Shown piece after piece: positions 8,201 through 16,463 of a stretch of DNA of 64,000 bases. How positions within the stretch are numbered: position 1 is the first letter of the stretch; every line of letters begins with the position of its first letter. The translations under genes and the position numbers were made by a program. Source of the DNA: Bifidobacterium vespertilionis (GTDB lineage: Bacteria; Actinomycetota; Actinomycetes; Actinomycetales; Bifidobacteriaceae); the NCBI RefSeq assembly GCF_008698145.1, contig NZ_RZNZ01000015.1, forward strand, positions 30,134-94,133, in the 5' to 3' direction. The notes under the pieces are model-generated. The model saw nothing but the letters and a program-made list of their open reading frames with translations. It did no database searches and had not been told where the DNA came from.

Positions 8201-11200
8201 GGATCATCTGTCACTGGCTCGAGGGCCTCGGCGGCGATGCGCTCGAAGGTAGCCTTCAGCACTTCGGCGTCAGTGGAATCCGAGCCTGCGGAATCCGCGC
8301 CCAGACGATCGGCGTACCACTTCGCCTCGGCGGCCACGGCCTTGCCGAGCCCCAGGAACGATCCGTCGAGCTCGGCGGCGTCGCGGTTGTGGAACGCGCG
8401 GGCCAGATCCTCGCGGGCGGACGCCCAACGGTCGTCGAACAGGATCGCCTTGTTGGCGTCGAAGCGCGGGGCGACCTGCTCGGGCCAATCGGAGCCGAGC
8501 TCGGCGTTCACGGCCTCGACCACGGCGGCGTTCTCGTCCTCGCCGGGCTGGGCGATCGGCTCGTTCAGACCGAGCTCCTTGAGCACGTAGCGGGCGGTGG
8601 CGGCGAGCACGCCGTTGGCACCGGTGACCTTCTCCGCGAAGGCGTCGAGCGAGGCGGAATCGACCACCGCGCCGCCCGCGCCGACCCCGGAGGACGGCTT
8701 GGAGACGGCCACGCCCTTGGTCTGGCCCACCAGGGCCACGGCGTCGTCGATCAGCTTGTCCGCGGCGGCCGCGTTGGCGGCGGCGTTGGTGGGCAGCTTG
8801 GCCAGATCGCCGCCGCGGGAGCTGGCGCCCTCGCGGGTGTCCAGCAGCAGGGCGGCGGTCACGGCCGCGACCCAGCCCTCACCGAGCTGCCACACGCCGG
8901 TGACGCGCTCGCGGATGTGGGCGGGCTTGACGCCGGCGGCGCCGAACAGGGCGCGCAGACGGTCGCGGATCGCGTCGGAGAGCACCGGGCCGAACGGCTT
9001 GTAGTTCGGGGCCACCTTGTTGACGATCTGGGCGAGCTGGGTGAGCGTCGCCTCGGCCGCGCCGTCCACGCTGGCCACGCCGAGCTCGGAGCTGATGTCC
9101 ATGAGCAGCTGGTTGCGGCGCGAGGAGACGCCGTTGGTCAGGGTGTCGGTGGTGTCGTTCGCGCCGATCTGGTCGATGCGCACCTTGGTGGAGTAGGCCA
9201 TGAGCACGCCGATCGCGTCGGACGCCTTGAAGGGCAGGTCCGCGACGGGGCCGGTGGGTGCCGACCCCAGTTCGGCGACGGCGGAACCGGCTGCGGGGGC
9301 CGGTGCCGGGGCTGCAGGTGCGGCCGGCGCGGCAGCGGGAGCCGCGGAGGCAGACGTCGCGGCGGCTGCGCCGCCGTTGCGGACGCTATCGCGCTCGCCT
9401 TCGCCGGCGGAAAGCCCACTGGGCTTTCCGCTTGTCGGCTCAGCCACGGATTCGTCCTCGCTCACAAGCGAGTCCGAATCCGTCATGTACACACGCCCCT
9501 CGTCGCGTCCCACGTTGTACACGGTGACGTGGCGGTTCTTGAAATCGGGCAGGCGCAGGGTCTTGGCACCCAGGTTGGCGAGCGTCGGCGCGTTGCCAAG
9601 GCCCACCTCCACGTACTCCTCCACGCCGAGCCCGCCGCGGGACTCCTCGCCGAAGAGCAGCGACTGGGTTTCGATCCAGCGCACCGGGGAGGCGAACTGC
9701 CAGGAGAGCAGCTCGGTCAGCAGCAGACGGCCCAGCTTCTGGTCGTCGGCGGCGTAGGCGTCCCACACCTCCGGCTTGTCCAGCGCCTCGCGGATGCGCT
9801 CGGAGGGCACCACCTCGAGGATCTTGGCGGCGAACTCCTTGGTCATCTCGAATGGGACGGCCACCAGGTTGGGGATGTAGCGGCCCACCAGGCGTCCGCG
9901 GTAGTCGATGTGCTTGGGCAGCAGGGCGTCCAGCTTGTCGCGGAACTCCGGCACGCCCTTGCGCAGCAGCGTGGAATGGAACGGCACGTCGATGCCGGGC
10001 ACGAGCATGAACGCCGGCTTGCCGCCCGCCTCCTTGGCGCGGCGGTTGGAATCGGCCTGCAGGGCCTTCAGTCCGGCGATCGTGCCGGCCACCGCGTACT
10101 GCGCGCCAGCCAGGTTGTAGTTGACGATCTCAAGGAACTCGCCGCTGGCCTTGGCCACGGACTCCACGTACGCCTTCACGCCGTCGTCGCCCACGCCGAA
10201 CTGGTTCGGGCGCAAGGCGCCCATGCGGTAGTTGGAGCGGCCTTGCGCGTCGCGTTCGATCAGGTGGTGCATGGTGGAGCCGCGGTGGAACACGAGCTCC
10301 AGCACGGTCTCCAGCGGGATGATGCCCGCAAAGGAGCTCAGCGCGTTGTACTCGCCCAGCGAGTGGCCGGCGAAGTAGGCGGGCCAGATGTCGCTGCCGG
10401 CCTCGCGCAGACGCGCGGTCTGGGCGAACGCCACGGTGGCGAGCGCCACCTGCGTGAACTGCGTGAGGTTGAGCAGGCCCTCCGGATGGCGGTAGGTCAC
10501 GCCGTTGGCGATGAGCTCCTTGGGGTTGTCCCGCACCACGGCGAGGATCGAGAACCCGAGCTTGGAGCGGGTGAGCTTGTCGGCGCGCTCCCACACCTCG
10601 CGGGCGGCGGGCGACTTGGCGCGCTCGTCGAGCACCATGCCCTGCTTCTGGATGCCCTGGCCGGGGTAGACGAAGGCGGACTTGGGCGCGCGCACCACGG
10701 CGGTGCCGCGCGAGACGATCTGCCCGTCGATGCGGCTGGTGACCTCGAGCACCATGCCGCCGTGGTTGACCTTGCCCACGCGCTCCACGGAGATCTCCAC
10801 ACGGTCGTTGAGCTGGACCATGCCGTACATGTTGTAGGTCCATCCGGCGATCTCGTAGTGCGCGCCCTTGCCGTCCGTGGCCTGGACGGCGTGCTGGGCT
10901 GTGGCGGAGAGCCACATGCCGTGCACGAGCGGGGCGTTGAGGCCGCTCACGGCGGCGCCGCGGCGGGAGGTGTGGATGGGGTTGAAGTCGCCGGAGGTGC
11001 GCGCGAAGGCGGTCATCTCGCCCGGCGCGGCCACGGTGACGCGGCGCAGCAGGCGGCGAGGGGTGTCGATCACGTCCGCGTCGAGGCCGCCCCACGCGGG
11101 GGCCTCGGCCGGCAGCGCGTCGGAGTAGGCGCGGCCGCGGATCGCGAAGCGTTCGGTCTCGCGGGCCAGCACGGTGCCGTCGGCGGCGGTGTGGATGACG

Positions 11201-14200
11201 TGGATGGTCACCACGCGCCCGGAGGCGGATTCGAAGTAGTCCTCGGCCCAGCTGGTCAGGCCGATCGTCTCGCCGGTGTGCTTCAGCAGCTCGTCCTCGG
11301 TGGCCTCGAGCGCGATCAGGTGGTCCAGATGCACGGCGTTGAGCAGGCCCTCGATCACCGGGAAGCCGTTCACGTACACGGAGCCCAGGGCCGCGTAGAT
11401 GGCCGGCCATGCGGGTCCCACAAGCGCGTCGGGGGCGATGCGCGAGGGCACGAGGCTGGCGGGCAGGGCGCCGCCGGTGGCCGCCTCATGGTCGAAGCCG
11501 AGGTTGGCGGACAGGGTGTAGGAGGCGCGCACGGTGCCGAACGGGGCCTCGCCGCCGTCCGGAGCGGTGGTCTCGGACGTGTTCACGGCCGGCATCGCGG
11601 TGAGCTTGTCGCCGGTGATGGCGGTGTTGCCGATGCCGGCGGTGGCGGCCAGCATCGCGTAGACGTGCGCCGGCAGGGTCTCGCGGTCTACCACGGGCAC
11701 GCGGCCGGGCTTGGAGGCGTCCACGAGCAGCGGGATCACGATGTCTCGCACGGCGTGCTTGCTCCTGCCGCCGTCCGGATCGTTGTCCCAGTAGGTGTCC
11801 AGATGGATGTCCAGATCGTACAGATCGCCGCGGTCGGTGACGCCCACGTGGCGGATCTCATAGTCCGCGTCGCCGTCCGGGGTGCCGTAGGCCGGGTTGA
11901 TCATCAGGTGGCCCACCCAGGAGATGTTGGGGCTGCGGCGGATGAACGATTCGGCGGTGGGCGCGGCGGCCAGCGTGGCGAAGGCGTCGGCGGACGCGGT
12001 TTCGGCCGAGGACTCATCGGCGGCCACGCGCTCCACCATCGCGCGCTCGAAGCGGCCCAGGATGTCGGCGATCGGCTCGTCCACGGTGGTGATGCCGGCC
12101 ACGGAGATCGGGCCGGGGATCACGCGCACGGAATCGGCGGAATAGCGCGGATCCTCGGACTGCCACAGCTGGTCCTGGCCCCACCAGCGCAGCAGATCGT
12201 TGTCGATGACGGGCACGAACGGCATGGGCTTGGGGTATTCGCGCACCAGCACCGGGAACCAAGCCACATCGGCCGGGACCACCTTGAGCTCGCCGGCGGC
12301 CGGGTACGCCTCGGCGAGGCGGTCGATCGCGGCCACCGGATCGGACTCCACGTCCGCGCGGCCGGCGAACAGGGAATCGAACTCGCCGGATTCCTGGTCG
12401 CGCACGCGGGCCTCGATGCGCTGCAGCAGGTGCAGGAAGCGGTCGGCGTAGGTCGGATCGGCCCACGGGAAGGACAGGGCGGCGAAGCGGCGGGCCCAGT
12501 CGAGGTAGGTCATGGTCGCGAGGTCGCCGAAGTACGGCTTGGCGGTGGCGTCCAGGGCCTCGATGATCTCCGCGCGGCGGGACTGCAGCTCCTCGGGGTG
12601 CTTCATGACGCGCACGAGCAGACGGCCGCAGCGGGCGGAGGCGTTCTCCACCTCGTAGATGTCCGCGTGCAGGTGGCTCAGGCCGGAGGCGACGCCGCCC
12701 ACGGATTTGCCGGACGGCACCCAGCGCTCGCCGATCGGCGCGAACGGATCCTTCTCCTCGGCGGACGGGTCGATGCCGGGGGTCTCCACCAGCATCCGCT
12801 TGACCTGCGGGCTGGTGTGCGCCTCCTTGGCGGTCATGGCCACGGTGCCCACCAGCACGCCGTCGACCGGCATGTCCGGCAGGCCGTAGGCGCGCGACCA
12901 GACGCCGGTGATGTAGTCGGCGCCGCGCTCGGGCGTGCCGATGCCGCCGCCGGCCACAAGCACCAGATTGGGCTGCTCGCGCACCTGGGCGTAGGTGGAG
13001 GTCAGCAGATCGTCCAGAGACTCCCAGCTGTGGTGGCCGCCGGCCGCGCCGCCCTCGACCTCCACGATCACCTTGACGGGCGCGACGGCCTTGGCGATGC
13101 GCACCACCTGGCGGATCTGGTCCACGGTTCCGGGCTTGAAGCACACGTACGGGAAGCCGTCGGCGTTGAGCTTGCGCACCAGCTCCACGGCCTCGTCCTG
13201 CTCGGGGATGCCGGCGGAGACGACCACGCCGTCGATCGGCGCGCCGGATGCGCGCTTCTTCGGCACGATGCGCTGCGAGCCGAACTGGAGGTTCCACAGG
13301 TAGCGGTCCATGAACATCGCGTTGAATTCGACCGTGCGGCCCTCTTCGAGCTCCTTCTCGAGGCCGGCCACGTGGCGGTCGAACACCTCGGCGGTCACCT
13401 GGCCGCCGCCGGCGAGTTCGGCCCAGTAGCCGGCGTTGGCGGCCGCGGCCACGATCTCCGGCTCCACGGTGGTGGGGGTCATGCCGGCGAGCAGCACCGG
13501 CGGCTTGCCGGTCAGCTCGCTGAACGCGGTGACCACCTTGCTGCCGGCCGGCGTGTGGGCCACGCGCGGGGCGAAACGGGTCCAGTTCTGCGTGCGGTTC
13601 GGCTCGGCCTCCAGCGTGGACAGCGCCGCGCGGGCGGCTGTGGTGGAGGCGTCCACCACGCCCACGCCGGTGCCCTGCGCCACGGTGGCGAGCAGCTTGC
13701 CCACGATCGTGCCGGGGCCGAAGTCCACCACCCACAGGGTGGCCGGATCGGTCGATTCCATGGCCTCGCGCACACGGGCGGCCCAATCCACATGGTTGAG
13801 CAGCACCTCGTCGGCGAGCGCGCGGGCGTGGTCGGCGTCGAGCCCGCAGTCCGCGGCCCATGCCACGGTCTGCTCCACGGCCTGAGCCATGAGCGGCGAG
13901 TGGAACGGCAGGGTGACCTCGAGGTACTCCAGCGTCGGGTCGAACACGCGGCCGCCGCGCACCTTCTCCTCGCGCAGCTTGGCCTGCTTGCGGTGCTCCT
14001 TGCCCACCTCGATCTCGAAGGCTGCCAGATCCTCCGGGTAGCCGGAGAGCACGTAGTGGTTGGCGGAGTTGGTCACGGCGATGGCGATCGGGCCGCGCGG
14101 ATTGACCACGCGGGCGATCAGCGCGTCCACCTGGGCGCGCGTGGCGTTCTTGACGCTGAGCATCGGGGTGGCGTCGCCGGATGCGGCGTTGAGGGCGATC

Positions 14201-14706
14201 ATGCGGGCCTGGCGGGTGCCGGCCACGCCGATCAGGGTGGCGATGGCGAGGATGCCGTCGATCTCGCGGGCGGCGGCCTCGATCGAACCGGCCTTGCGGA
14301 TCGCGCGGACCATATGCACGGCCAGGATGCCCTGCGAGTGGCCCAGCACGGCGAGCGGATTGGCCTTCGCCACGTCGTAGCCCAGATCGCGGGCGTCGAG
14401 CAGGGCGCCCAGCTGGGCGAGCGCGATGCCGGGCACGCTGGCGGGGGCCGCGGCGGCCGCGCTCAGACGGGCCGGGTTGGCCTCGAAGCCAAACAGGTCC
14501 ACGGGCCGTCCGGTGGTGGCGAGCAGATCGGCGTTCACCGGGGTGAGGATGCGGGCGGCCTCGGCGGCATGGGCGCGCAGGGAGGCGTCGAGCGCGGGGT
14601 TCGCGGTCTCATCCGCGAGCGCGACCGGCCAGGGGGTGGACTGCCCGGCGAAGGCCAGCGCGTGGGGCTGGTCGGCGAGGCGGCTGAGGAAGAATGCGTC
14701 TGTCAT
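5248..14706 (-). CDS. fas: Type I fatty acid synthase (single multidomain polypeptide)
   Basis: A 3152-residue cytosolic megasynthase of the fungal-like (beta-alpha fused) actinobacterial type. It makes acyl-CoAs from acetyl- and malonyl-CoA. Domain order from landmarks: acyltransferase GHSQG about 122; FMN enoyl reductase from about 400 (LLAGMTPTTVEPE, GGGIGTPERG about 590); MaoC-like dehydratase about 1260 (LVHGMW); malonyl/palmitoyl transferase GHSLGEYNAL about 1446; an Ala/Pro linker about 1755-1805; ACP with attachment serine near 1861 (NGVSSRRNQ); ketoreductase Rossmann motif VVTGVAANSIAGE about 2180; ketosynthase with Cys about 2793 (VSACATAA) and His about 2944 and 2985. The ATG at 14706 has AAAGGAT upstream. 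The frame stays open farther 5' across accD, but that is antisense overlap. It is preceded 80 bp upstream by accD and followed by acpS. An RE2-like repeat sits in the linker. Confidence 0.97.
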   Translation of the reverse strand: MTDAFFLSRLADQPHALAFAGQSTPWPVALADETANPALDASLRAHAAEAARILTPVNADLLATTGRPVDLFGFEANPARLSAAAAAPASVPGIALAQLGALLDARDLGYDVAKANPLAVLGHSQGILAVHMVRAIRKAGSIEAAAREIDGILAIATLIGVAGTRQARMIALNAASGDATPMLSVKNATRAQVDALIARVVNPRGPIAIAVTNSANHYVLSGYPEDLAAFEIEVGKEHRKQAKLREEKVRGGRVFDPTLEYLEVTLPFHSPLMAQAVEQTVAWAADCGLDADHARALADEVLLNHVDWAARVREAMESTDPATLWVVDFGPGTIVGKLLATVAQGTGVGVVDASTTAARAALSTLEAEPNRTQNWTRFAPRVAHTPAGSKVVTAFSELTGKPPVLLAGMTPTTVEPEIVAAAANAGYWAELAGGGQVTAEVFDRHVAGLEKELEEGRTVEFNAMFMDRYLWNLQFGSQRIVPKKRASGAPIDGVVVSAGIPEQDEAVELVRKLNADGFPYVCFKPGTVDQIRQVVRIAKAVAPVKVIVEVEGGAAGGHHSWESLDDLLTSTYAQVREQPNLVLVAGGGIGTPERGADYITGVWSRAYGLPDMPVDGVLVGTVAMTAKEAHTSPQVKRMLVETPGIDPSAEEKDPFAPIGERWVPSGKSVGGVASGLSHLHADIYEVENASARCGRLLVRVMKHPEELQSRRAEIIEALDATAKPYFGDLATMTYLDWARRFAALSFPWADPTYADRFLHLLQRIEARVRDQESGEFDSLFAGRADVESDPVAAIDRLAEAYPAAGELKVVPADVAWFPVLVREYPKPMPFVPVIDNDLLRWWGQDQLWQSEDPRYSADSVRVIPGPISVAGITTVDEPIADILGRFERAMVERVAADESSAETASADAFATLAAAPTAESFIRRSPNISWVGHLMINPAYGTPDGDADYEIRHVGVTDRGDLYDLDIHLDTYWDNDPDGGRSKHAVRDIVIPLLVDASKPGRVPVVDRETLPAHVYAMLAATAGIGNTAITGDKLTAMPAVNTSETTAPDGGEAPFGTVRASYTLSANLGFDHEAATGGALPASLVPSRIAPDALVGPAWPAIYAALGSVYVNGFPVIEGLLNAVHLDHLIALEATEDELLKHTGETIGLTSWAEDYFESASGRVVTIHVIHTAADGTVLARETERFAIRGRAYSDALPAEAPAWGGLDADVIDTPRRLLRRVTVAAPGEMTAFARTSGDFNPIHTSRRGAAVSGLNAPLVHGMWLSATAQHAVQATDGKGAHYEIAGWTYNMYGMVQLNDRVEISVERVGKVNHGGMVLEVTSRIDGQIVSRGTAVVRAPKSAFVYPGQGIQKQGMVLDERAKSPAAREVWERADKLTRSKLGFSILAVVRDNPKELIANGVTYRHPEGLLNLTQFTQVALATVAFAQTARLREAGSDIWPAYFAGHSLGEYNALSSFAGIIPLETVLELVFHRGSTMHHLIERDAQGRSNYRMGALRPNQFGVGDDGVKAYVESVAKASGEFLEIVNYNLAGAQYAVAGTIAGLKALQADSNRRAKEAGGKPAFMLVPGIDVPFHSTLLRKGVPEFRDKLDALLPKHIDYRGRLVGRYIPNLVAVPFEMTKEFAAKILEVVPSERIREALDKPEVWDAYAADDQKLGRLLLTELLSWQFASPVRWIETQSLLFGEESRGGLGVEEYVEVGLGNAPTLANLGAKTLRLPDFKNRHVTVYNVGRDEGRVYMTDSDSLVSEDESVAEPTSGKPSGLSAGEGERDSVRNGGAAAATSASAAPAAAPAAPAAPAPAPAAGSAVAELGSAPTGPVADLPFKASDAIGVLMAYSTKVRIDQIGANDTTDTLTNGVSSRRNQLLMDISSELGVASVDGAAEATLTQLAQIVNKVAPNYKPFGPVLSDAIRDRLRALFGAAGVKPAHIRERVTGVWQLGEGWVAAVTAALLLDTREGASSRGGDLAKLPTNAAANAAAADKLIDDAVALVGQTKGVAVSKPSSGVGAGGAVVDSASLDAFAEKVTGANGVLAATARYVLKELGLNEPIAQPGEDENAAVVEAVNAELGSDWPEQVAPRFDANKAILFDDRWASAREDLARAFHNRDAAELDGSFLGLGKAVAAEAKWYADRLGADSAGSDSTDAEVLKATFERIAAEALEPVTDDPAASRFAGDVAVVTGVAANSIAGEVVSGLLAGGATVIATSHSFRPSIKAWAKRVYREHAAGDARLWLVPANLSSYRDVDALVAWVGNVQKKVNGATTTILKPAYEPSLFFPFAAPPVHGTLADSGQLFESQARLMLWGVERAIAGLAAIGADTDVQHKLHVVLPGSPNRGVFGGDGAYGEVKSAFDAIVNRARAERVWSSRVTFAHPKIGWVRGTGLMGGNDPLVDVVERHGIRTYSTAEIAVKLLDLCTSASRAEAAKAPLDVDLTGGLGNEPIDIRALRAEALADQAAAADKAGDANAASHAPAGARIKALPTPFVPRQATVDPDAWKSVTARPEDEIVIVSVGELGPWGSGRTRFEAELGIHPDGTVDLSAGAVLELAWNMGLLTWQDSPKPGWYDTDGNLVPEEDIAERYHDEVVARSGIRPFDEGMGADYKDGADEEEAEVFLDHDVTFSVPTEDVAREYVKLDEAHTSIERDEESGEWTVIRHAGSMIRVPRRATMTRTVGGQFPKGFDPIKWGIPASMVGDVDEIALWNIVTTVDAYLSAGFTPAEILQSIHPSLVASTQGTGFGGMRSMRKLYLDRFLNHEIPTDILQEVLPNVVAAHVMQSYIGGYGNMVQPVSACATAAVSLEEGFDKIALGKADFVVTGAIDDIGVESVIGFGNMNATANSAEMYGKGIDARFFSRANDRRRGGFVESQGGGTILLTRGDIALKLGLPVAGVIGYVHSFADGAHTSIPAPGLGALAAGMGGRDSKLVRDLAKLGVTPDDIAVVSKHDTSTNANDPNESELHNTLAHAIGRTDGNPLFVISQKTLTGHAKGGAAIFQINGLTQLFRSGVIPANASLDCVDPKLSRDDHMVWLRTPLHVGAVKAGLATSLGFGHVSGFAAIVSPGAFEAAVAHTAGADALEAWRERANDRLAAGQRRLEEGMMGRAPLYEPIENRRFREDGAKLADGTRYNAHEVEKAMLLNPDARLSESGFFEA
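9405..9452. repeat. RE2-like hairpin inside the fas coding sequence
   Basis: On the minus strand the sequence reads GAGCCGACAAGCGGAAAGCC followed by the complementary GGGCTTTCCGC and GGCGAAGGCGAG. This closely resembles the first hairpin and linker of the intergenic RE2 elements. It is translated in frame as Ser-Gly-Lys-Pro-Ser-Gly-Leu-Ser-Ala-Gly-Glu-Gly in the flexible linker just before the Ala/Pro-rich stretch preceding the ACP domain. Confidence 0.6.
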
Positions 14707-14786
14707 TGAATATCCTTTGTGTGTGTTGTTCTCGTGGTTCACAGGTTTTGGATGCCCGGTTTCGCGTCCGGCAGCGGCGGGCCCGG

Positions 14787-16463
14787 CTACAGCGGCTGGT
14801 TGCCGTGGTGCTTGCCGGTGCGCCTGACGCGGCGCTTGGTGGCGAGCAGTCTCAGGGACTCCTCGATCACCTCGCGGGTCTGCTCGGGGTCGATCATCGC
14901 GTCGATTTCGCCCATCTCCAGCGAAAGGTTCGCGTTGACGGTGGTCCGCTCGTACTCCTCGGCGAGCGACTTGCGCAGCGCGTCCACGTCCCTGCCGGCC
15001 TCGCGGGCCTTCTGCAGGTCCTTGCGGTGGATGATGTTGACCGCGCCCGTGGCGCCCAGCACGGCGATCTGCGAGGTGGGCCAGGCGAAGTTCATGTCCG
15101 CGCCGATCGCCTTGGAGCCCATCACGATGTACGCGCCGCCGAAGGCCTTGCGCAGCACGACGGTGATCATCGGCACCTGCGCGTTGGCGTAGGCGTAGAT
15201 CACCTTGGCGCCGCGGCGGATGATGCCGGCGTGCTCCTGATCGGAGCCTGGCTTGTAACCGGGCACGTCCACCAGCGTGATCACGGGCAGGTTGAAGGCG
15301 TCGCACAGGCGCACGAACCGAGCCACCTTCTCGGAGGAGTCCACGTCGAGGATGCCGGCGCGAACGTTGGGCTGGTTGGCCACCACGCCCACCGGACGGC
15401 CGTCGATGCACGCGAAGCCCACCACCGCGGAGGCGCCGAACAGCTCCTGGACCTGCACGAATTCGCCGTAGTCCACAATGCAGCGGATCACCTCGAGCAT
15501 GTCGTATGGCTGGCGGTCGTTGTCGGGCACGATCGAGGCGAGGCGCTTGGCGGCCTCCCGCTCGGTGCGCCCCGATCCGAAGGCGTAGACGGGCGGCTGC
15601 GCGTCGCTGCTCGAGGGCAGGTAGGCGAGCACGGTGCGCGCATAGTCGATCGCGTCGGCCTCGTCCTGCGCCAGGTAGTGTGCCACGCCGGAGACCGCGT
15701 TGTGCACCCATCCGCCGCCGAGTTCGTCCATGCTGATCGACTCGCCGGTCGCGGCCTTGACCACATCGGGGCCGGTGACGAACATGTTCGAATGCTCCTT
15801 GGTCATGATGATCAGGTCGGTCAGCGCCGGGCAGTAGACCGCGCCGCCCGCGCACGGGCCCAGGATCAGGGAGATCTGCGGGATGAAGCCGCTCGCCTCG
15901 CAGGTCTTGCGGAAGATGCGGCCGTACTGGGTGAGGGCCGCCACGCCCTCCTGGATGCGCGCGCCGCCGGAGTCGACGATCGCCACGACCGGCACCTTGA
16001 GGTCCAGCGCCTTGTCCATGAGGTGGCAGATCTTCACGCCCTCGGCCGTGCCGAGCGTGCCGCCCTTGACGGAGAAGTCCTGCGCGTACACGCCCACCTT
16101 GCGCCCGTAGATCTCGCCGAAGCCGGTGATGACCGCGCTGCCGGCCACGCCGTTGTTGATGTTGCCGCCGGCGAAGCGGCCGATCTCCTCGAACGTGCCG
16201 GCGTCGAACAGCAGATCGAGACGTTCACGCGCGGTGTGCTTGCCCTTGGCGTGCTGGCGGGATCGGGCGCGCTCCTCGGCGTCGCGGGCCAGTTCCGCAG
16301 CCCGGACCACGGCCTGGCGCAGGGGCTGGGTGCGGCCGTCGCCGCTCTGGCCCGGCTGACCGGGCTGGCCCGGCTGATCCCCGCGCGCCGGCTGCGACGG
16401 ATCCGACCGGCCCGAATCGTTCAGGGCGCGCTGGGTGGCGGGGGCGCTGATGATGTCGGTCAT
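14787..16463 (-). CDS. accD: Acyl-CoA carboxylase carboxyltransferase (beta) subunit
   Basis: 558 residues. It transfers the carboxyl group from carboxybiotin to acetyl- (or propionyl-) CoA and so supplies malonyl-CoA to the adjacent fas. It has the AccD5/PccB architecture with both crotonase-fold halves: HTARERLDLLFDAGTFEEIG near residue 75, DFSVKGGTLGTAEGVKI and VDSGGARIQEGV in the acyl-CoA half, ILGPCAGGAVY oxyanion region, and VDVPGYKPGSDQEHAGIIRRG and VLRKAFGGAYIVMG in the biotin half. About 50 N-terminal residues are a Gln/Pro/Gly-rich tail. Its ATG overlaps the accC stop as ATGA, so the two subunits are translationally coupled. Substrate preference cannot be settled by sequence alone, but context argues for acetyl-CoA. 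Confidence 0.93.
   Translation of the reverse strand: MTDIISAPATQRALNDSGRSDPSQPARGDQPGQPGQPGQSGDGRTQPLRQAVVRAAELARDAEERARSRQHAKGKHTARERLDLLFDAGTFEEIGRFAGGNINNGVAGSAVITGFGEIYGRKVGVYAQDFSVKGGTLGTAEGVKICHLMDKALDLKVPVVAIVDSGGARIQEGVAALTQYGRIFRKTCEASGFIPQISLILGPCAGGAVYCPALTDLIIMTKEHSNMFVTGPDVVKAATGESISMDELGGGWVHNAVSGVAHYLAQDEADAIDYARTVLAYLPSSSDAQPPVYAFGSGRTEREAAKRLASIVPDNDRQPYDMLEVIRCIVDYGEFVQVQELFGASAVVGFACIDGRPVGVVANQPNVRAGILDVDSSEKVARFVRLCDAFNLPVITLVDVPGYKPGSDQEHAGIIRRGAKVIYAYANAQVPMITVVLRKAFGGAYIVMGSKAIGADMNFAWPTSQIAVLGATGAVNIIHRKDLQKAREAGRDVDALRKSLAEEYERTTVNANLSLEMGEIDAMIDPEQTREVIEESLRLLATKRRVRRTGKHHGNQPL

Noticed and set aside
5092..14709. Very long open frame on the plus strand opposite fas
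   Set aside because: It is the antisense shadow of fas in GC-rich DNA: rich in His, Gly, Val and Ala, with no domain motifs. The minus-strand frame carries every FAS signature.
14707..15855. N-terminal extension of fas through accD
   Set aside because: The added sequence is Arg/Gly-rich and overlaps the clearly real accD gene in another frame. The ATG at 14706 has a ribosome site and begins the acyltransferase domain.
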